A stretch of DNA of 34,243 nt from positions 1 to 34,243 of the forward strand of contig NZ_JAHTMR010000032.1 in the NCBI RefSeq assembly GCF_019200975.1, in the 5' to 3' direction. The DNA is from Pseudomonas sp. PD9R. Its GTDB lineage: Bacteria > Pseudomonadota > Gammaproteobacteria > Pseudomonadales > Pseudomonadaceae. Under the pieces are notes generated by a model, which was given only the letters and a program-made list of their open reading frames with translations, was not told the DNA's origin and did not search any database. This document shows positions 8,143 to 15,673 of this stretch, in pieces (within the stretch, counting starts at the first letter, position 1; every line of letters starts with the position of its first letter). The position numbers were made by a program, and so were the translations under genes.

Positions 8143-9282
8143 ATGAGCCAACTGCCTTTCCTGCCCTTTTCCAAACCCACCATCGACGAAGCCACTATTG
8201 CCGCCGTCGGCGAGGTCTTGCGCTCCGGCTGGATTACCAGCGGTCCCAAGGTCCAGGCCTTTGAAGCGCAACTCTCGGCGTATTTTGGCGGGCGCCCGGT
8301 GCGCACATTCAATTCCGGCACCTGCACCATGGAGATTGCCTTGCGCATCGCCGGCATCGGGCCGGGTGATGAAGTGATCACTACGCCGATTTCCTGGGTG
8401 GCCACTGCCAACGTGATACTGGAAGTCGGCGCGACGCCAGTGTTTGCCGACATCGACCCGTTGACCCGCAACATTGACTTGGCACAGCTCGAAGCCGCCA
8501 TCACCCCGCGCACCAAGGCCATTATCCCGGTGTACCTGGCCGGGTTGCCCGTGGACATGACGCGCCTGTATGCCGTGGCGCAGAAGCACGGTCTGCGGAT
8601 CGTCGAAGACGCGGCACAGGCGCTGGGCTCAAGCTGGAACGGCCAGCGCATTGGCTCGACCGGTGATTTCGTGTCCTTCAGCTTCCAGGCAAACAAGAAC
8701 GTCACCTCTTCGGAGGGCGGCTGCCTGGTGCTGAACAATGCAGAAGAAGTAAGGCTGGCAGAAAAGTACCGATTGCAAGGCGTCACCCGCAGCGGCTTCG
8801 ACGGCCTGGATGTCGATGTACTGGGCGGCAAGTTCAACATGACCGATGTCGCAGCGGCCATTGGCCTTGGGCAATTTGCCCATATCGACGCAATCACCGC
8901 TCATCGGCGCGAGTTGGCCCGGCATTACTTCAGCTGTTTTGGCGAGGATTTCGCAGCACAGTACGGCGCGCAACTGCCGCCGGCGAATTTCGAGAACAGC
9001 AACTGGCATTTGTTCCAGCTGGTATTGCCAGAGCGCCACGATGGCAAACCGGCGCGAGCGACCTTCATGGAGCGGATGCAGGCATTGGGTGTGGGTATCG
9101 GCTATCACTACCCGCCGATTCACCTGCTGAGCCTTTACCGCGAACGCGGTTTCAAGGAAGGCATGTTCCCGACAGCGGAACGCGTGGGACGCCTGATCGT
9201 TTCTCTGCCGATGTTTACGGCCATGAGCAAAGCGGATGTCGAGCGGTCTGTGGCAGCGGTCAAAGCTGCTCTGAAGCCTTAA
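8143..9282 (+). CDS. DegT/DnrJ/EryC1/StrS-family PLP aminotransferase
   Basis: 379 residues from the ATG at 8143, where the family N-terminus begins (PFSKPTIDEATIAAVGEVLR, then GWITSGPKVQAFE). Family members usually aminate keto-sugars for surface polysaccharides. Key parts are FNSGTCTMEIALR (cofactor phosphate site), VEDAAQALGSSW, and SFQANKNVTSSEGG with the likely PLP lysine at residue 185. The frame is open upstream to 8053 but no good ribosome binding site marks any start, so 8143 is a family-based choice. It lies alone, opposite in direction to the gcv genes on both sides, with a palindromic repeat after its stop. No sugar-nucleotide genes are near, so the substrate is unknown. Confidence 0.88.
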   Translation: MSQLPFLPFSKPTIDEATIAAVGEVLRSGWITSGPKVQAFEAQLSAYFGGRPVRTFNSGTCTMEIALRIAGIGPGDEVITTPISWVATANVILEVGATPVFADIDPLTRNIDLAQLEAAITPRTKAIIPVYLAGLPVDMTRLYAVAQKHGLRIVEDAAQALGSSWNGQRIGSTGDFVSFSFQANKNVTSSEGGCLVLNNAEEVRLAEKYRLQGVTRSGFDGLDVDVLGGKFNMTDVAAAIGLGQFAHIDAITAHRRELARHYFSCFGEDFAAQYGAQLPPANFENSNWHLFQLVLPERHDGKPARATFMERMQALGVGIGYHYPPIHLLSLYRERGFKEGMFPTAERVGRLIVSLPMFTAMSKADVERSVAAVKAALKP

Positions 9283-9291
9283 TTCGACCCA

Positions 9292-9370
9292 TGTAGGAGC
9301 TGCCGAAGGCTGCGATCTTTTGATCTTCGTTCATAAAATCAAAAGATCGCAGCCTTCGGCAGCTCCTACA
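9292..9370. repeat. Family 1 intergenic palindrome, copy B
   Basis: Same arms as copy A (outer ends TGTAGGAGC...GCTCCTACA, inner GATCTTTTGATC), with a slightly different loop. It fills the gap between the convergent 3' ends of the aminotransferase and gcvH genes and may act as a bidirectional stop or as protection of the mRNA 3' ends. Confidence 0.9.
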
Positions 9371-9379
9371 AGGCGAGGA

Positions 9380-9763
9380 TTACTCGCCGATAGCAGCCTT
9401 GTAGCCGGCTGCATCGAGCAGCTTGTCCAGCTCAGAGGTGTTGCTTGGCTTGAGCTTGAAGATCCAGGCGTTGTAAGGGTCGGAGTTCAGCAGCTCAGGG
9501 TTTGCGCCCAGCTCTTCGTTGATCGCGATCACTTCACCGGAAACCGGAGAGTAGATGTCGGACGCCGCTTTAACCGACTCCACGACACCAGACTGCTCAC
9601 CAGCGGCGAAGGTTTTTCCGACTTCAGTCAACTCAACAAAAACCACATCACCCAGCGCTTCCTGCGCGTGATCGCTGATGCCCACGGTGACGGTGCCATC
9701 GGCTTCCAGGCGAGCCCATTCGTGACTTTCGGCAAAACGCAGGTCGGCAGGGATATCGCTCAT
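9380..9763 (-). CDS. gcvH: Glycine cleavage system H protein
   Basis: 127 residues starting MSDIPADLRF; GAGG lies nine bases upstream of this ATG, so the longer open frame up to 9778 is not used. GcvH carries the aminomethyl group on a lipoyl arm between the P, T and L proteins. The lipoylated lysine is K65 in GVVESVKAASDIYSPVSGEV. It follows gcvT by 48 bases on the same strand and is very likely co-transcribed with it. Confidence 0.97.
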   Translation of the reverse strand: MSDIPADLRFAESHEWARLEADGTVTVGISDHAQEALGDVVFVELTEVGKTFAAGEQSGVVESVKAASDIYSPVSGEVIAINEELGANPELLNSDPYNAWIFKLKPSNTSELDKLLDAAGYKAAIGE

Positions 9764-9811
9764 GTTCTGTGTCCTCAAATAATTGTCAGCGGTGGTTGCC
9801 GCCAGAAAAGG

Positions 9812-10894
9812 TTAGATCAAGGTTTTGCCATGGCGTACGAAGGTCGGTTTGACCACTCGGACCGGGTACCACTTGCCACGGATTTCCACTTCTGCGCGGT
9901 CGGCTGTTGCCATCGGCACGCGCGCCAGTGCAATCGACTTGCTAAGCGTAGGAGAGAAACTACCACTGGTGATCTCCCCTTCGCCAACATCGGCGATACG
10001 GACCACTTGATGAGCGCGCAAAACCCCGCGCTCCTCGAGGACCAGACCGACCAGTTTGTGCTGAATGCCGCCGGCCTGTTCGGCTTCCAGGGCCGTGCGA
10101 CCGATGAACTGGCGGGTAGCCGGCTCCCAGGCAATGCTCCAGGCCATGTTCGAGGCCAACGGTGAAACGTCTTGATGAATGTCCTGACCGTAGAGGTTCA
10201 TGCCGGCTTCGACGCGCAAGGTATCGCGCGCGCCCAGGCCGATCGGGGAAATACCCGCCCCTACCAAATCATTGAAGAATCCCGGCGCCTGATTGGCCGG
10301 CAGGATAATTTCCAGACCGTCTTCGCCGGTGTAGCCGGTGCGCGCAATGAACCAGTCACCGTCGGGCTGCCCTTCGAAGGGTTTGAGTAGCTGGATAAGA
10401 TTGCCGCGGGACTGGCTCACCAATTCGGCAACTTTGTGCCGGGCATGCGGGCCTTGGATAGCCAGCATTGCCAACTCGGCGCGCTCGCTGAGTTGCACAT
10501 CGAAACCATCAAGGTGAGCCTGCATCCAGGCCAGGTCCTGATTGCGGGTAGAAGCGTTGACCACCAGGCGATAACCCTCGTCGAGGCGATAGACGATCAT
10601 GTCATCGACGATGCCGCCGTGCTCATTGAGCATGGTGCTGTACAACGCACGGCCGGAGCTGTGCAGGCGCTCGACGTCATTGGCCAGCAAATGCTGAAGC
10701 CAGGCCTTGGCCTGGGCACCGCCGACATCGATCACGGTCATGTGGGATACATCGAACACACCGCAATCGCGACGCACTTGATGGTGCTCCTCGACCTGCG
10801 ATCCATAGTGCAGAGGCATATCCCAACCGCCAAAATCGACCATCTTCGCGCCGAGAGCGAGATGAAGGTCATACAGAGGCGTACGCTGTCCCAT
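9812..10894 (-). CDS. gcvT: Aminomethyltransferase, glycine cleavage T protein
   Basis: 360 residues beginning MGQRTPLYDLHLALGAKMVD. The start at 10894 is set by AGGAG seven bases upstream; the frame is open further but that part is leader. GcvT moves the methylene group from aminomethyl-GcvH to tetrahydrofolate and releases ammonia. Seen motifs: FGGWDMPLHYGSQ, FDVSHM, NEHGGIVDDMIVYR (the aspartate region needed for folate chemistry), and RTGYTGEDGLEI. First gene of a gcvT-gcvH unit. A promoter and a terminator-like hairpin lie in the 156-base leader region. Confidence 0.97.
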   Translation of the reverse strand: MGQRTPLYDLHLALGAKMVDFGGWDMPLHYGSQVEEHHQVRRDCGVFDVSHMTVIDVGGAQAKAWLQHLLANDVERLHSSGRALYSTMLNEHGGIVDDMIVYRLDEGYRLVVNASTRNQDLAWMQAHLDGFDVQLSERAELAMLAIQGPHARHKVAELVSQSRGNLIQLLKPFEGQPDGDWFIARTGYTGEDGLEIILPANQAPGFFNDLVGAGISPIGLGARDTLRVEAGMNLYGQDIHQDVSPLASNMAWSIAWEPATRQFIGRTALEAEQAGGIQHKLVGLVLEERGVLRAHQVVRIADVGEGEITSGSFSPTLSKSIALARVPMATADRAEVEIRGKWYPVRVVKPTFVRHGKTLI

Positions 10895-10941
10895 GGGTTT
10901 CTCCTTCCGGGCGTGGCGAAGGTGCGGGCGAGTGCTGAATC

Positions 10942-10967
10942 GAAAAAAAGCCTTGAAATAAAAGGCT
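10942..10967 (-). terminator. Terminator-like hairpin between iron permease and gcvT
   Basis: On the minus strand AGCCTT pairs with AAGGCT (6 bp, 7-base loop) followed by seven T. It can end the transcript of the upstream permease gene. It also lies between the likely gcvT promoter (11022-11050) and the gcvT start, so it could work as an attenuator in the gcvT leader. Confidence 0.65.
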
Positions 10968-11021
10968 CCCAGCCGATTTTTACTACCTTGTCTGTCAGAC
11001 GTACCGCACCGAATGCCGCGC

Positions 11022-11050
11022 ATTGTAGCCGCAAGGTGTAGGACTGACAC
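11022..11050 (-). promoter_or_regulatory. Likely sigma-70 promoter for gcvT-gcvH
   Basis: On the minus strand GTGTCA (positions 11045-11050) and TACAAT (11022-11027) are separated by 17 bases. The -10 matches the consensus in five of six positions and the -35 in four. The start point would be near 11015, giving a leader of about 120 bases that contains the terminator-like hairpin. It touches the stop codon of the permease gene. Confidence 0.5.
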
Positions 11051-12667
11051 CTAGCTGTTTTGATGCGCCGAACGTCGAATCAACCCGATGACCGGTAACA
11101 GCCCGACCAAAACCAGGGTCAATGCCGGCAAAGACGCCCTCGCCCACTCACCTTCGCTGGTCATTTCAAAGATCCGCACGGCCAGCGTATCCCAGCCAAA
11201 CGGGCGCATCAGAAGGGTCGCGGGCATTTCCTTGAGCACATCGACGAACACCAGCAACGCAGCACTCAAGCAGCCCGGCAGCAACAACGGCAGATACACT
11301 TTGAAAAACAGTCGTGGCCCACTGACTCCAAGGCTTCGTGCCGCTTCGGGCAAAGATGGCCGTATACGCGCCAGGCTGCTTTCCAGCGGTCCATACGCGA
11401 CGGCGATGAAACGCACCAGATACGCCAGTAACAACGCCGCCAGACTGCCCAGCAGCAGCGGCTTGCCGGCCCCGCCGAGCCAAGCGGAGAGCGGGATCAC
11501 CAGCTCGCGGTCCAGGTAACTGAACGCGAGCATGATCGATACCGCCAGCACCGAACCAGGCAAGGCGTAGCCAAGATTGGCCAGACTCACGCCAGCCCGG
11601 ATACCCGGGGTCGGCGCCAGACGCCGGGCAAATGCCAAAACCAGCGCAACACTGACGGTGATCAACGCCGCCATCGCACCCAGGTACAAGGTATGGACGA
11701 TCAGCCCGGCGTAACGCTCATCCAGATCGAAGCGCCCGCGCTGCCAGAACCACACCATCAGTTGCAGCATCGGAATGACGAAGGCGCAGGCAAACACCAG
11801 ACCGCACCAACTCATGGCCAACAGCGCTTTCAAGCCATGCAGGTGGTACAACGCCTTGACCCGTGGCCGTTCGTTACTCGCGCGGTTGGCGCCACGGGCA
11901 CGACGCTCGCCGTACAGCACGAGCATCACCACCAGCAGCAACAGACTGGCGAGTTGCGCGGCGGTTGAGAGACTGAAAAAGCCGTACCAGGTCTTATAGA
12001 TCGCGGTGGTGAAAGTGTCGAAGTTGAACACCGAGACAGCACCGAAGTCCGCCAGGGTCTCCATCAGCGCCAACGCCACGCCCGCGCCGATGGCCGGTCG
12101 CGCCATCGGCAACGCCACCCGCAAGAACGCTTGCCATGGTGATTGCCCAAGGACACGCGCCGCTTCCATCAAGCCTTTGCCCTGCGCCAGGAACGCGGTG
12201 CGTGCCAGCAGATAAACGTAAGGATAGAAGACCAGCACCAGAACCAGGATCACACCGCCCGTGGATCGCACTCGCGGCAAGCGCATGCCGGTGCCGAACC
12301 ACTCGCGCAGCAGGGTTTGTACCGGGCCCGCGAAATCCAGCAACCCGACGAAAACGAACGCCAGCACATAAGCCGGAATCGCAAACGGCAACATCAATGC
12401 CCAGTCCAGCCAACGCCGGCCAGGGAATTCGCAGAGGCTGGTGAGCCAGGCCAGGCTCACACCCAGCACCGTCACACCGATACCAACGCCGAGCACCAGC
12501 GTCAGGGTATTGCCCAGCAGGCGCGACATCTGCGTGCCCCAGAGGTGGGACCAGATCTGTTGATCGATGGTTTGCCACGAGAGTAGCAACACACTCAGGG
12601 GCAGCAGAACCAGCGCAGCGATGGCGAAGACCAGCGGGTACCAGCGGCGTTGGGCGGGGTGGGCCAA
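11051..12667 (-). CDS. Ferric iron ABC transporter, fused double permease (FbpB/HitB type)
   Basis: About 538 residues in two homologous halves, each with about six membrane helices. Both halves carry the cytoplasmic loop that contacts the ATPase: EAARVLGQSPWQAFLRVALP in the first half and EAARSLGVSGPRLFFKVYLP in the second. This fused form is typical of FbpB/SfuB/HitB permeases for Fe(III). No ATG is present near the N-terminus. I prefer the TTG at 12667 (protein starts AHPAQRRWYPLVF) because GAGAG lies 7 bases before it; a TTG at 12709 is possible but directly abuts a palindromic repeat. The gene is downstream of the binding protein gene, with copy C of the repeat between. No ATPase gene is in the window. 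Confidence 0.9.
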   Translation of the reverse strand: MAHPAQRRWYPLVFAIAALVLLPLSVLLLSWQTIDQQIWSHLWGTQMSRLLGNTLTLVLGVGIGVTVLGVSLAWLTSLCEFPGRRWLDWALMLPFAIPAYVLAFVFVGLLDFAGPVQTLLREWFGTGMRLPRVRSTGGVILVLVLVFYPYVYLLARTAFLAQGKGLMEAARVLGQSPWQAFLRVALPMARPAIGAGVALALMETLADFGAVSVFNFDTFTTAIYKTWYGFFSLSTAAQLASLLLLVVMLVLYGERRARGANRASNERPRVKALYHLHGLKALLAMSWCGLVFACAFVIPMLQLMVWFWQRGRFDLDERYAGLIVHTLYLGAMAALITVSVALVLAFARRLAPTPGIRAGVSLANLGYALPGSVLAVSIMLAFSYLDRELVIPLSAWLGGAGKPLLLGSLAALLLAYLVRFIAVAYGPLESSLARIRPSLPEAARSLGVSGPRLFFKVYLPLLLPGCLSAALLVFVDVLKEMPATLLMRPFGWDTLAVRIFEMTSEGEWARASLPALTLVLVGLLPVIGLIRRSAHQNS

Positions 12668-12707
12668 GGAGAAACTCTCGCGAAATCTTGAAGTGAAGGG
12701 GAAACGC

Positions 12708-12780
12708 AAAAAGATCGCAGCCTTCGGCAGCTCCTACATTGACCGTGTAAGAGCAGCCGAAGGTTGCGATCTTTTGATCT
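12708..12780. repeat. Family 1 intergenic palindrome, copy C (inverted layout)
   Basis: Two arms of the family 1 sequence, but turned the other way round from copies A and B: here the GATC parts are outside and the CTCCTACA / TGTAAGAGC tips are inside, 7 bases apart. The second arm has diverged a little (TGTAAGAGCAGCCGAAGGTT). It sits between the iron-binding protein and permease genes of one operon. Confidence 0.85.
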
Positions 12781-12794
12781 TTAAAACAGCCGAC

Positions 12795-13799
12795 TCAGTT
12801 CCAGCCAGCGCGGTCCATCATGCGAATCGCTTCGGCCTGACGCTTGCCCGCGACTTCCACCGGCAAGGTATCGGCCACGAATTGGCCCCAGGCGGCCACT
12901 TCAGCCGATGGCTTCACCGCCGGGTTGGCCGGGAATTCCTGGTTCACGTCAGCGAAGATTTTCTGCGCTTCAGGCGTGGTCATCCACTCAACCAAAGCCT
13001 TGGCTGCTTCCGGGTGCGGGGCATATTTGGTCAGGCCGATACCCGACAAGTTGACGTGCACGCCGCGATCCGCCTGGTTCGGCCAGAACAGCTTAACCGG
13101 CAGGTCAGGCTTCTGCTTGTGCAGGCGGCCGTAGTAGTAGGTATTGACGATGCCGACGTCGCACTGGCCCGCATTGATGGCTTCAAGTACTGCAACGTCA
13201 TCGGAGAACACGTCGGTGGACAGGTTGTTGACCCAGCCCTTGAGGATCTTCTCGGTTTTCTCGGCGCCGTGGACTTCGATCATGGTGGCGGTCAGCGATT
13301 GGTTGTAGACCTTCTTCGCCGTGCGCAGGCACAGGCGACCTTCCCAGTTCTTGTCGGCCAGCGCTTCGTAGGTGGTCAGTTCGCCCGGTTTCACCCGAGC
13401 GGTGGAATAGGCGATGGTCCGCGCCCTCAGGCTCAGGCCTGTCCACGCGTGAGAAGACGCGCGATATTGCTGCGGAATGTTGGTGTCGATGGTTTTCGAG
13501 GTGAATGGCTGCAGGATGCCCATTTGCTCGGCTTGCCAGAGGTTACCGGCATCGACGGTCAGCAGCAGGTCGGCGGTGGCGTTCTCACCCTCGGCCTTGA
13601 TCCGCTGCATCAGCGGCGCTTCCTTGTCGGTAATGAACTTCACCTTCACACCGGTTTTTGCGGTGTAGGCATCGAACACTGGCTTGATCAGCTCATCGAT
13701 ACGCGAAGAGTAGACCACTACCTCGTCGGCGGCCTGGGCGGCGGTGCTGCCGATCAGGGTCAGGGCCAGTGCGGTCAGTAGACGCTTGGATGCCAACAT
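12795..13799 (-). CDS. Periplasmic Fe(III)-binding protein of ABC transporter (FbpA/HitA type)
   Basis: 334 residues from the ATG at 13799, which has GAGGGA eight bases upstream. The signal peptide is clear (LLTALALTLIGSTAAQA, cut before ADEVVVYSS). The mature protein is a class of solute-binding protein that holds ferric iron with adjacent tyrosines; NTYYYGRLHKQKP shows them, and EVVVYSSRIDELIKPVFDAY is the usual N-terminal strand-helix. It delivers iron to the permease encoded downstream. The open frame upstream of 13799 has no ribosome binding site and runs through a repeat, so it is not coding. Confidence 0.92.
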   Translation of the reverse strand: MLASKRLLTALALTLIGSTAAQAADEVVVYSSRIDELIKPVFDAYTAKTGVKVKFITDKEAPLMQRIKAEGENATADLLLTVDAGNLWQAEQMGILQPFTSKTIDTNIPQQYRASSHAWTGLSLRARTIAYSTARVKPGELTTYEALADKNWEGRLCLRTAKKVYNQSLTATMIEVHGAEKTEKILKGWVNNLSTDVFSDDVAVLEAINAGQCDVGIVNTYYYGRLHKQKPDLPVKLFWPNQADRGVHVNLSGIGLTKYAPHPEAAKALVEWMTTPEAQKIFADVNQEFPANPAVKPSAEVAAWGQFVADTLPVEVAGKRQAEAIRMMDRAGWN

Positions 13800-13828
13800 G
13801 GAAGCGGTCCCTCGATTGAAAAATGAGG

Positions 13829-13861
13829 CCAAATGATAAGGACTCACATTTAGCTTCTCAA
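13829..13861 (-). promoter_or_regulatory. Promoter of the iron transporter with weak Fur-like box
   Basis: On the minus strand TTGAGA (13856-13861) and TATCAT (13833-13838) stand 17 bases apart, a good sigma-70 promoter. GTGAGTCCTTATCATTTGG (13829-13847) covers the -10 and matches the 19-base Fur consensus in 10 positions by eye, which is below a safe cut-off. Iron repression would fit the genes controlled. Confidence 0.5.
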
Positions 13862-13921
13862 TCGAACAGTTCGCGGGTGAGTTACCAGATGTTGCACAAC
13901 TAACGAATCCACCGCGCTCCG

Positions 13922-13944
13922 TGTAGGAGCTGCCGAAGGCTGCG
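13922..13944. repeat. Family 1 repeat, half copy D
   Basis: TGTAGGAGCTGCCGAAGGCT followed by GCG, i.e. only one outer arm, directly before the 3' end of ubiI. The partner arm is missing, so this is a decayed or single REP unit. Confidence 0.8.
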
Positions 13945-13960
13945 CCTGCATGAGGACTGA

Positions 13961-15184
13961 TCAAGCCTTGGCCAACGCCGGCAAATCTCCGGTCAATCCG
14001 AGCGCCTCACGCACAAACAACGCCTTGGCTTCAGGCATCTGGTCGACCATTTTCAAACCCGCATTACGTAACCAGCGCACCGGTAGCGGATCGGCCTGGA
14101 ACAACCGTTCGAAGCCCTCCATCGCTGCCATCAACGCCAGGTTATGTGGCATGCGCCTGCGCTCGTAACGACTCAGCACCTTCACATCCGCCAGGCGCTC
14201 ACCACGGGCAGCCGCTTGCAGCAGCACTTCCGCCAGCACCGCAGCATCTAGAAATCCAAGGTTCACGCCCTGTCCCGCCAACGGGTGAATGGTGTGCGCC
14301 GCATCACCGATCAACGCCAGACCTTCAGCCACGTAACGCTTGGCATGGCGCTGACGCAGCGGCACACACAGGCGCGGGTCGGCGCTGAGCACGCTGCCGA
14401 GCCGACCTTCGAACGCCCGCTCCAGCCCGCGACAGAAACCTTCGTCATCCAGTGTCATCAAGTGTTCGGCTTCATTCGGGGTGGTCGACCAGACGATCGA
14501 ACACCAATCCTGCTGACCGTCCCGCTCCAAGGGCAGAAACGCCAATGGACCGTTATCGGTAAAACGCTGCCACGCGGTCGATTGATGCGGCTGGGAACTG
14601 CGCACACTGGTGACGATCGCATGGTGCAGATAGTCCCACTCACGCGTCGCGACGCCGGTCAGGCGCCGTACCGCCGAGTTAGCGCCATCCGCCGCAATAA
14701 CTAACGGTGCGCGCAAGGTGCGGCCATCGGCCAGGGTCAGCAGCCAGTCATCTCCAGAACGGCGCATCTGCTCCAGACGTGAGTTGGCCAACATGCCCAG
14801 ATCGCAGTCGTGCAAACGGTCGAGCAAGGCATCCTGGACCACGCGGTTTTCGACGATGTGACCCAGCACATCAGCATGCACGCTGGCCGCCGAGAAATGG
14901 ATTTGTCCGGTGCCGCTGCCATCCCAGACCTGCATGTCGCTGTACGGGCTGCTGCGCCGGTTGGCGATGCCCTCCCAGACGCCGAGGCGTTCGAGAATCC
15001 GCTGGCTTGCAGCAGACAAGGCACTCACACGAGGTTCGAACGGCGCCTGAGTGTCAAACGGTTTGACGCTCATTGGGCTGCCGTCCAGCAGCAGGACTTC
15101 CAGCCCACTGTCCTGCAACGCCAGCGCCAAAGCGCTGCCGACCATTCCAGCTCCGACAATCAGCAGATCTGCGCGCATTTCCAT
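13961..15184 (-). CDS. ubiI: UbiI/VisC-family FAD-dependent ubiquinone ring hydroxylase
   Basis: 407 residues. N-terminal FAD-binding fold with LLIVGAGMVGSALALALQ (residues about 7-24), the central VIAADGANSAVRRL (DG motif, about 183) and the C-terminal LIGDAAHTIHPLAGQGVNLG (GD motif, about 297). Enzymes of this group add hydroxyl groups to the ring of ubiquinone precursors; it is the last gene of the pepP-ubiH operon, the usual place of ubiI/visC. The ATG at 15184 starts just after the stop of the DUF4442 gene; a second ATG two codons later is also possible. Assignment to UbiI rather than UbiH is by position and sequence difference from the neighbouring paralogue. Confidence 0.88.
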   Translation of the reverse strand: MEMRADLLIVGAGMVGSALALALQDSGLEVLLLDGSPMSVKPFDTQAPFEPRVSALSAASQRILERLGVWEGIANRRSSPYSDMQVWDGSGTGQIHFSAASVHADVLGHIVENRVVQDALLDRLHDCDLGMLANSRLEQMRRSGDDWLLTLADGRTLRAPLVIAADGANSAVRRLTGVATREWDYLHHAIVTSVRSSQPHQSTAWQRFTDNGPLAFLPLERDGQQDWCSIVWSTTPNEAEHLMTLDDEGFCRGLERAFEGRLGSVLSADPRLCVPLRQRHAKRYVAEGLALIGDAAHTIHPLAGQGVNLGFLDAAVLAEVLLQAAARGERLADVKVLSRYERRRMPHNLALMAAMEGFERLFQADPLPVRWLRNAGLKMVDQMPEAKALFVREALGLTGDLPALAKA

Positions 15185-15187
15185 GCT

Positions 15188-15673
15188 TTAAGCCTGTCTC
15201 GCTTGCGGTTTGAGCCGCACGTAAAGGGTTTTACCGACGCGCGCGACAAGGTTGCCTGCGCCATCATGAATATCGACCTGAAGTTGCGGCAGGTATTTTT
15301 TGCCGTCCGCCGTCTGTCGACGGACCTCATCGAGCAAGGTGTCATCGATGTTGAAGCGGGCGAACACCGGACCTTTGCCTGGCGCGATGAAATCAATATC
15401 GGCGGCCTTGTCCCAAACGATGTAGTCGCGCCCGAGGTTCTCCATGAGCATCAGCATGAAGAACGGGTCGACCATCGAATACAAACTGCCACCGAACTGC
15501 GTGCCGACGTAATTGCGGTTGTACCAGCTCAGGCCCATGGAGACCTGGATATCGCGGAAGTCGTCGCTGATGTGACGCACCCGAACCCCGGCACCTAGAT
15601 ACGGCGGGTAGAGGCTCATGAACCAGCGCATCAATCGAGCCTTGCCGAACGTATGGGTCAGCCACTTAAACAT
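15188..15673 (-). CDS. DUF4442 hotdog-fold (thioesterase-like) protein
   Basis: 161 residues starting MFKWLTHTFGKARLM. The sequence has features of the DUF4442/YiiD-type hotdog fold related to acyl-CoA thioesterases: NYVGTQFGGSLYSMVDPFFM (central helix region) and a beta-rich C-terminal half. Its ATG lies inside the end of ubiH, overlapping the ubiH stop by eight bases (ATGTTTAA), and its stop is 3 bases before the ubiI ATG. This tight packing makes translational coupling with the two hydroxylases likely and hints at a role linked to ubiquinone or membrane metabolism, but no substrate can be read from the sequence. Confidence 0.82.
   Translation of the reverse strand: MFKWLTHTFGKARLMRWFMSLYPPYLGAGVRVRHISDDFRDIQVSMGLSWYNRNYVGTQFGGSLYSMVDPFFMLMLMENLGRDYIVWDKAADIDFIAPGKGPVFARFNIDDTLLDEVRRQTADGKKYLPQLQVDIHDGAGNLVARVGKTLYVRLKPQARQA

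Noticed and set aside
10895..11015. Glycine riboswitch in the gcvT leader
   Set aside because: The leader up to the hairpin is only about 50 bases and lacks the conserved aptamer core, too short for a glycine riboswitch.
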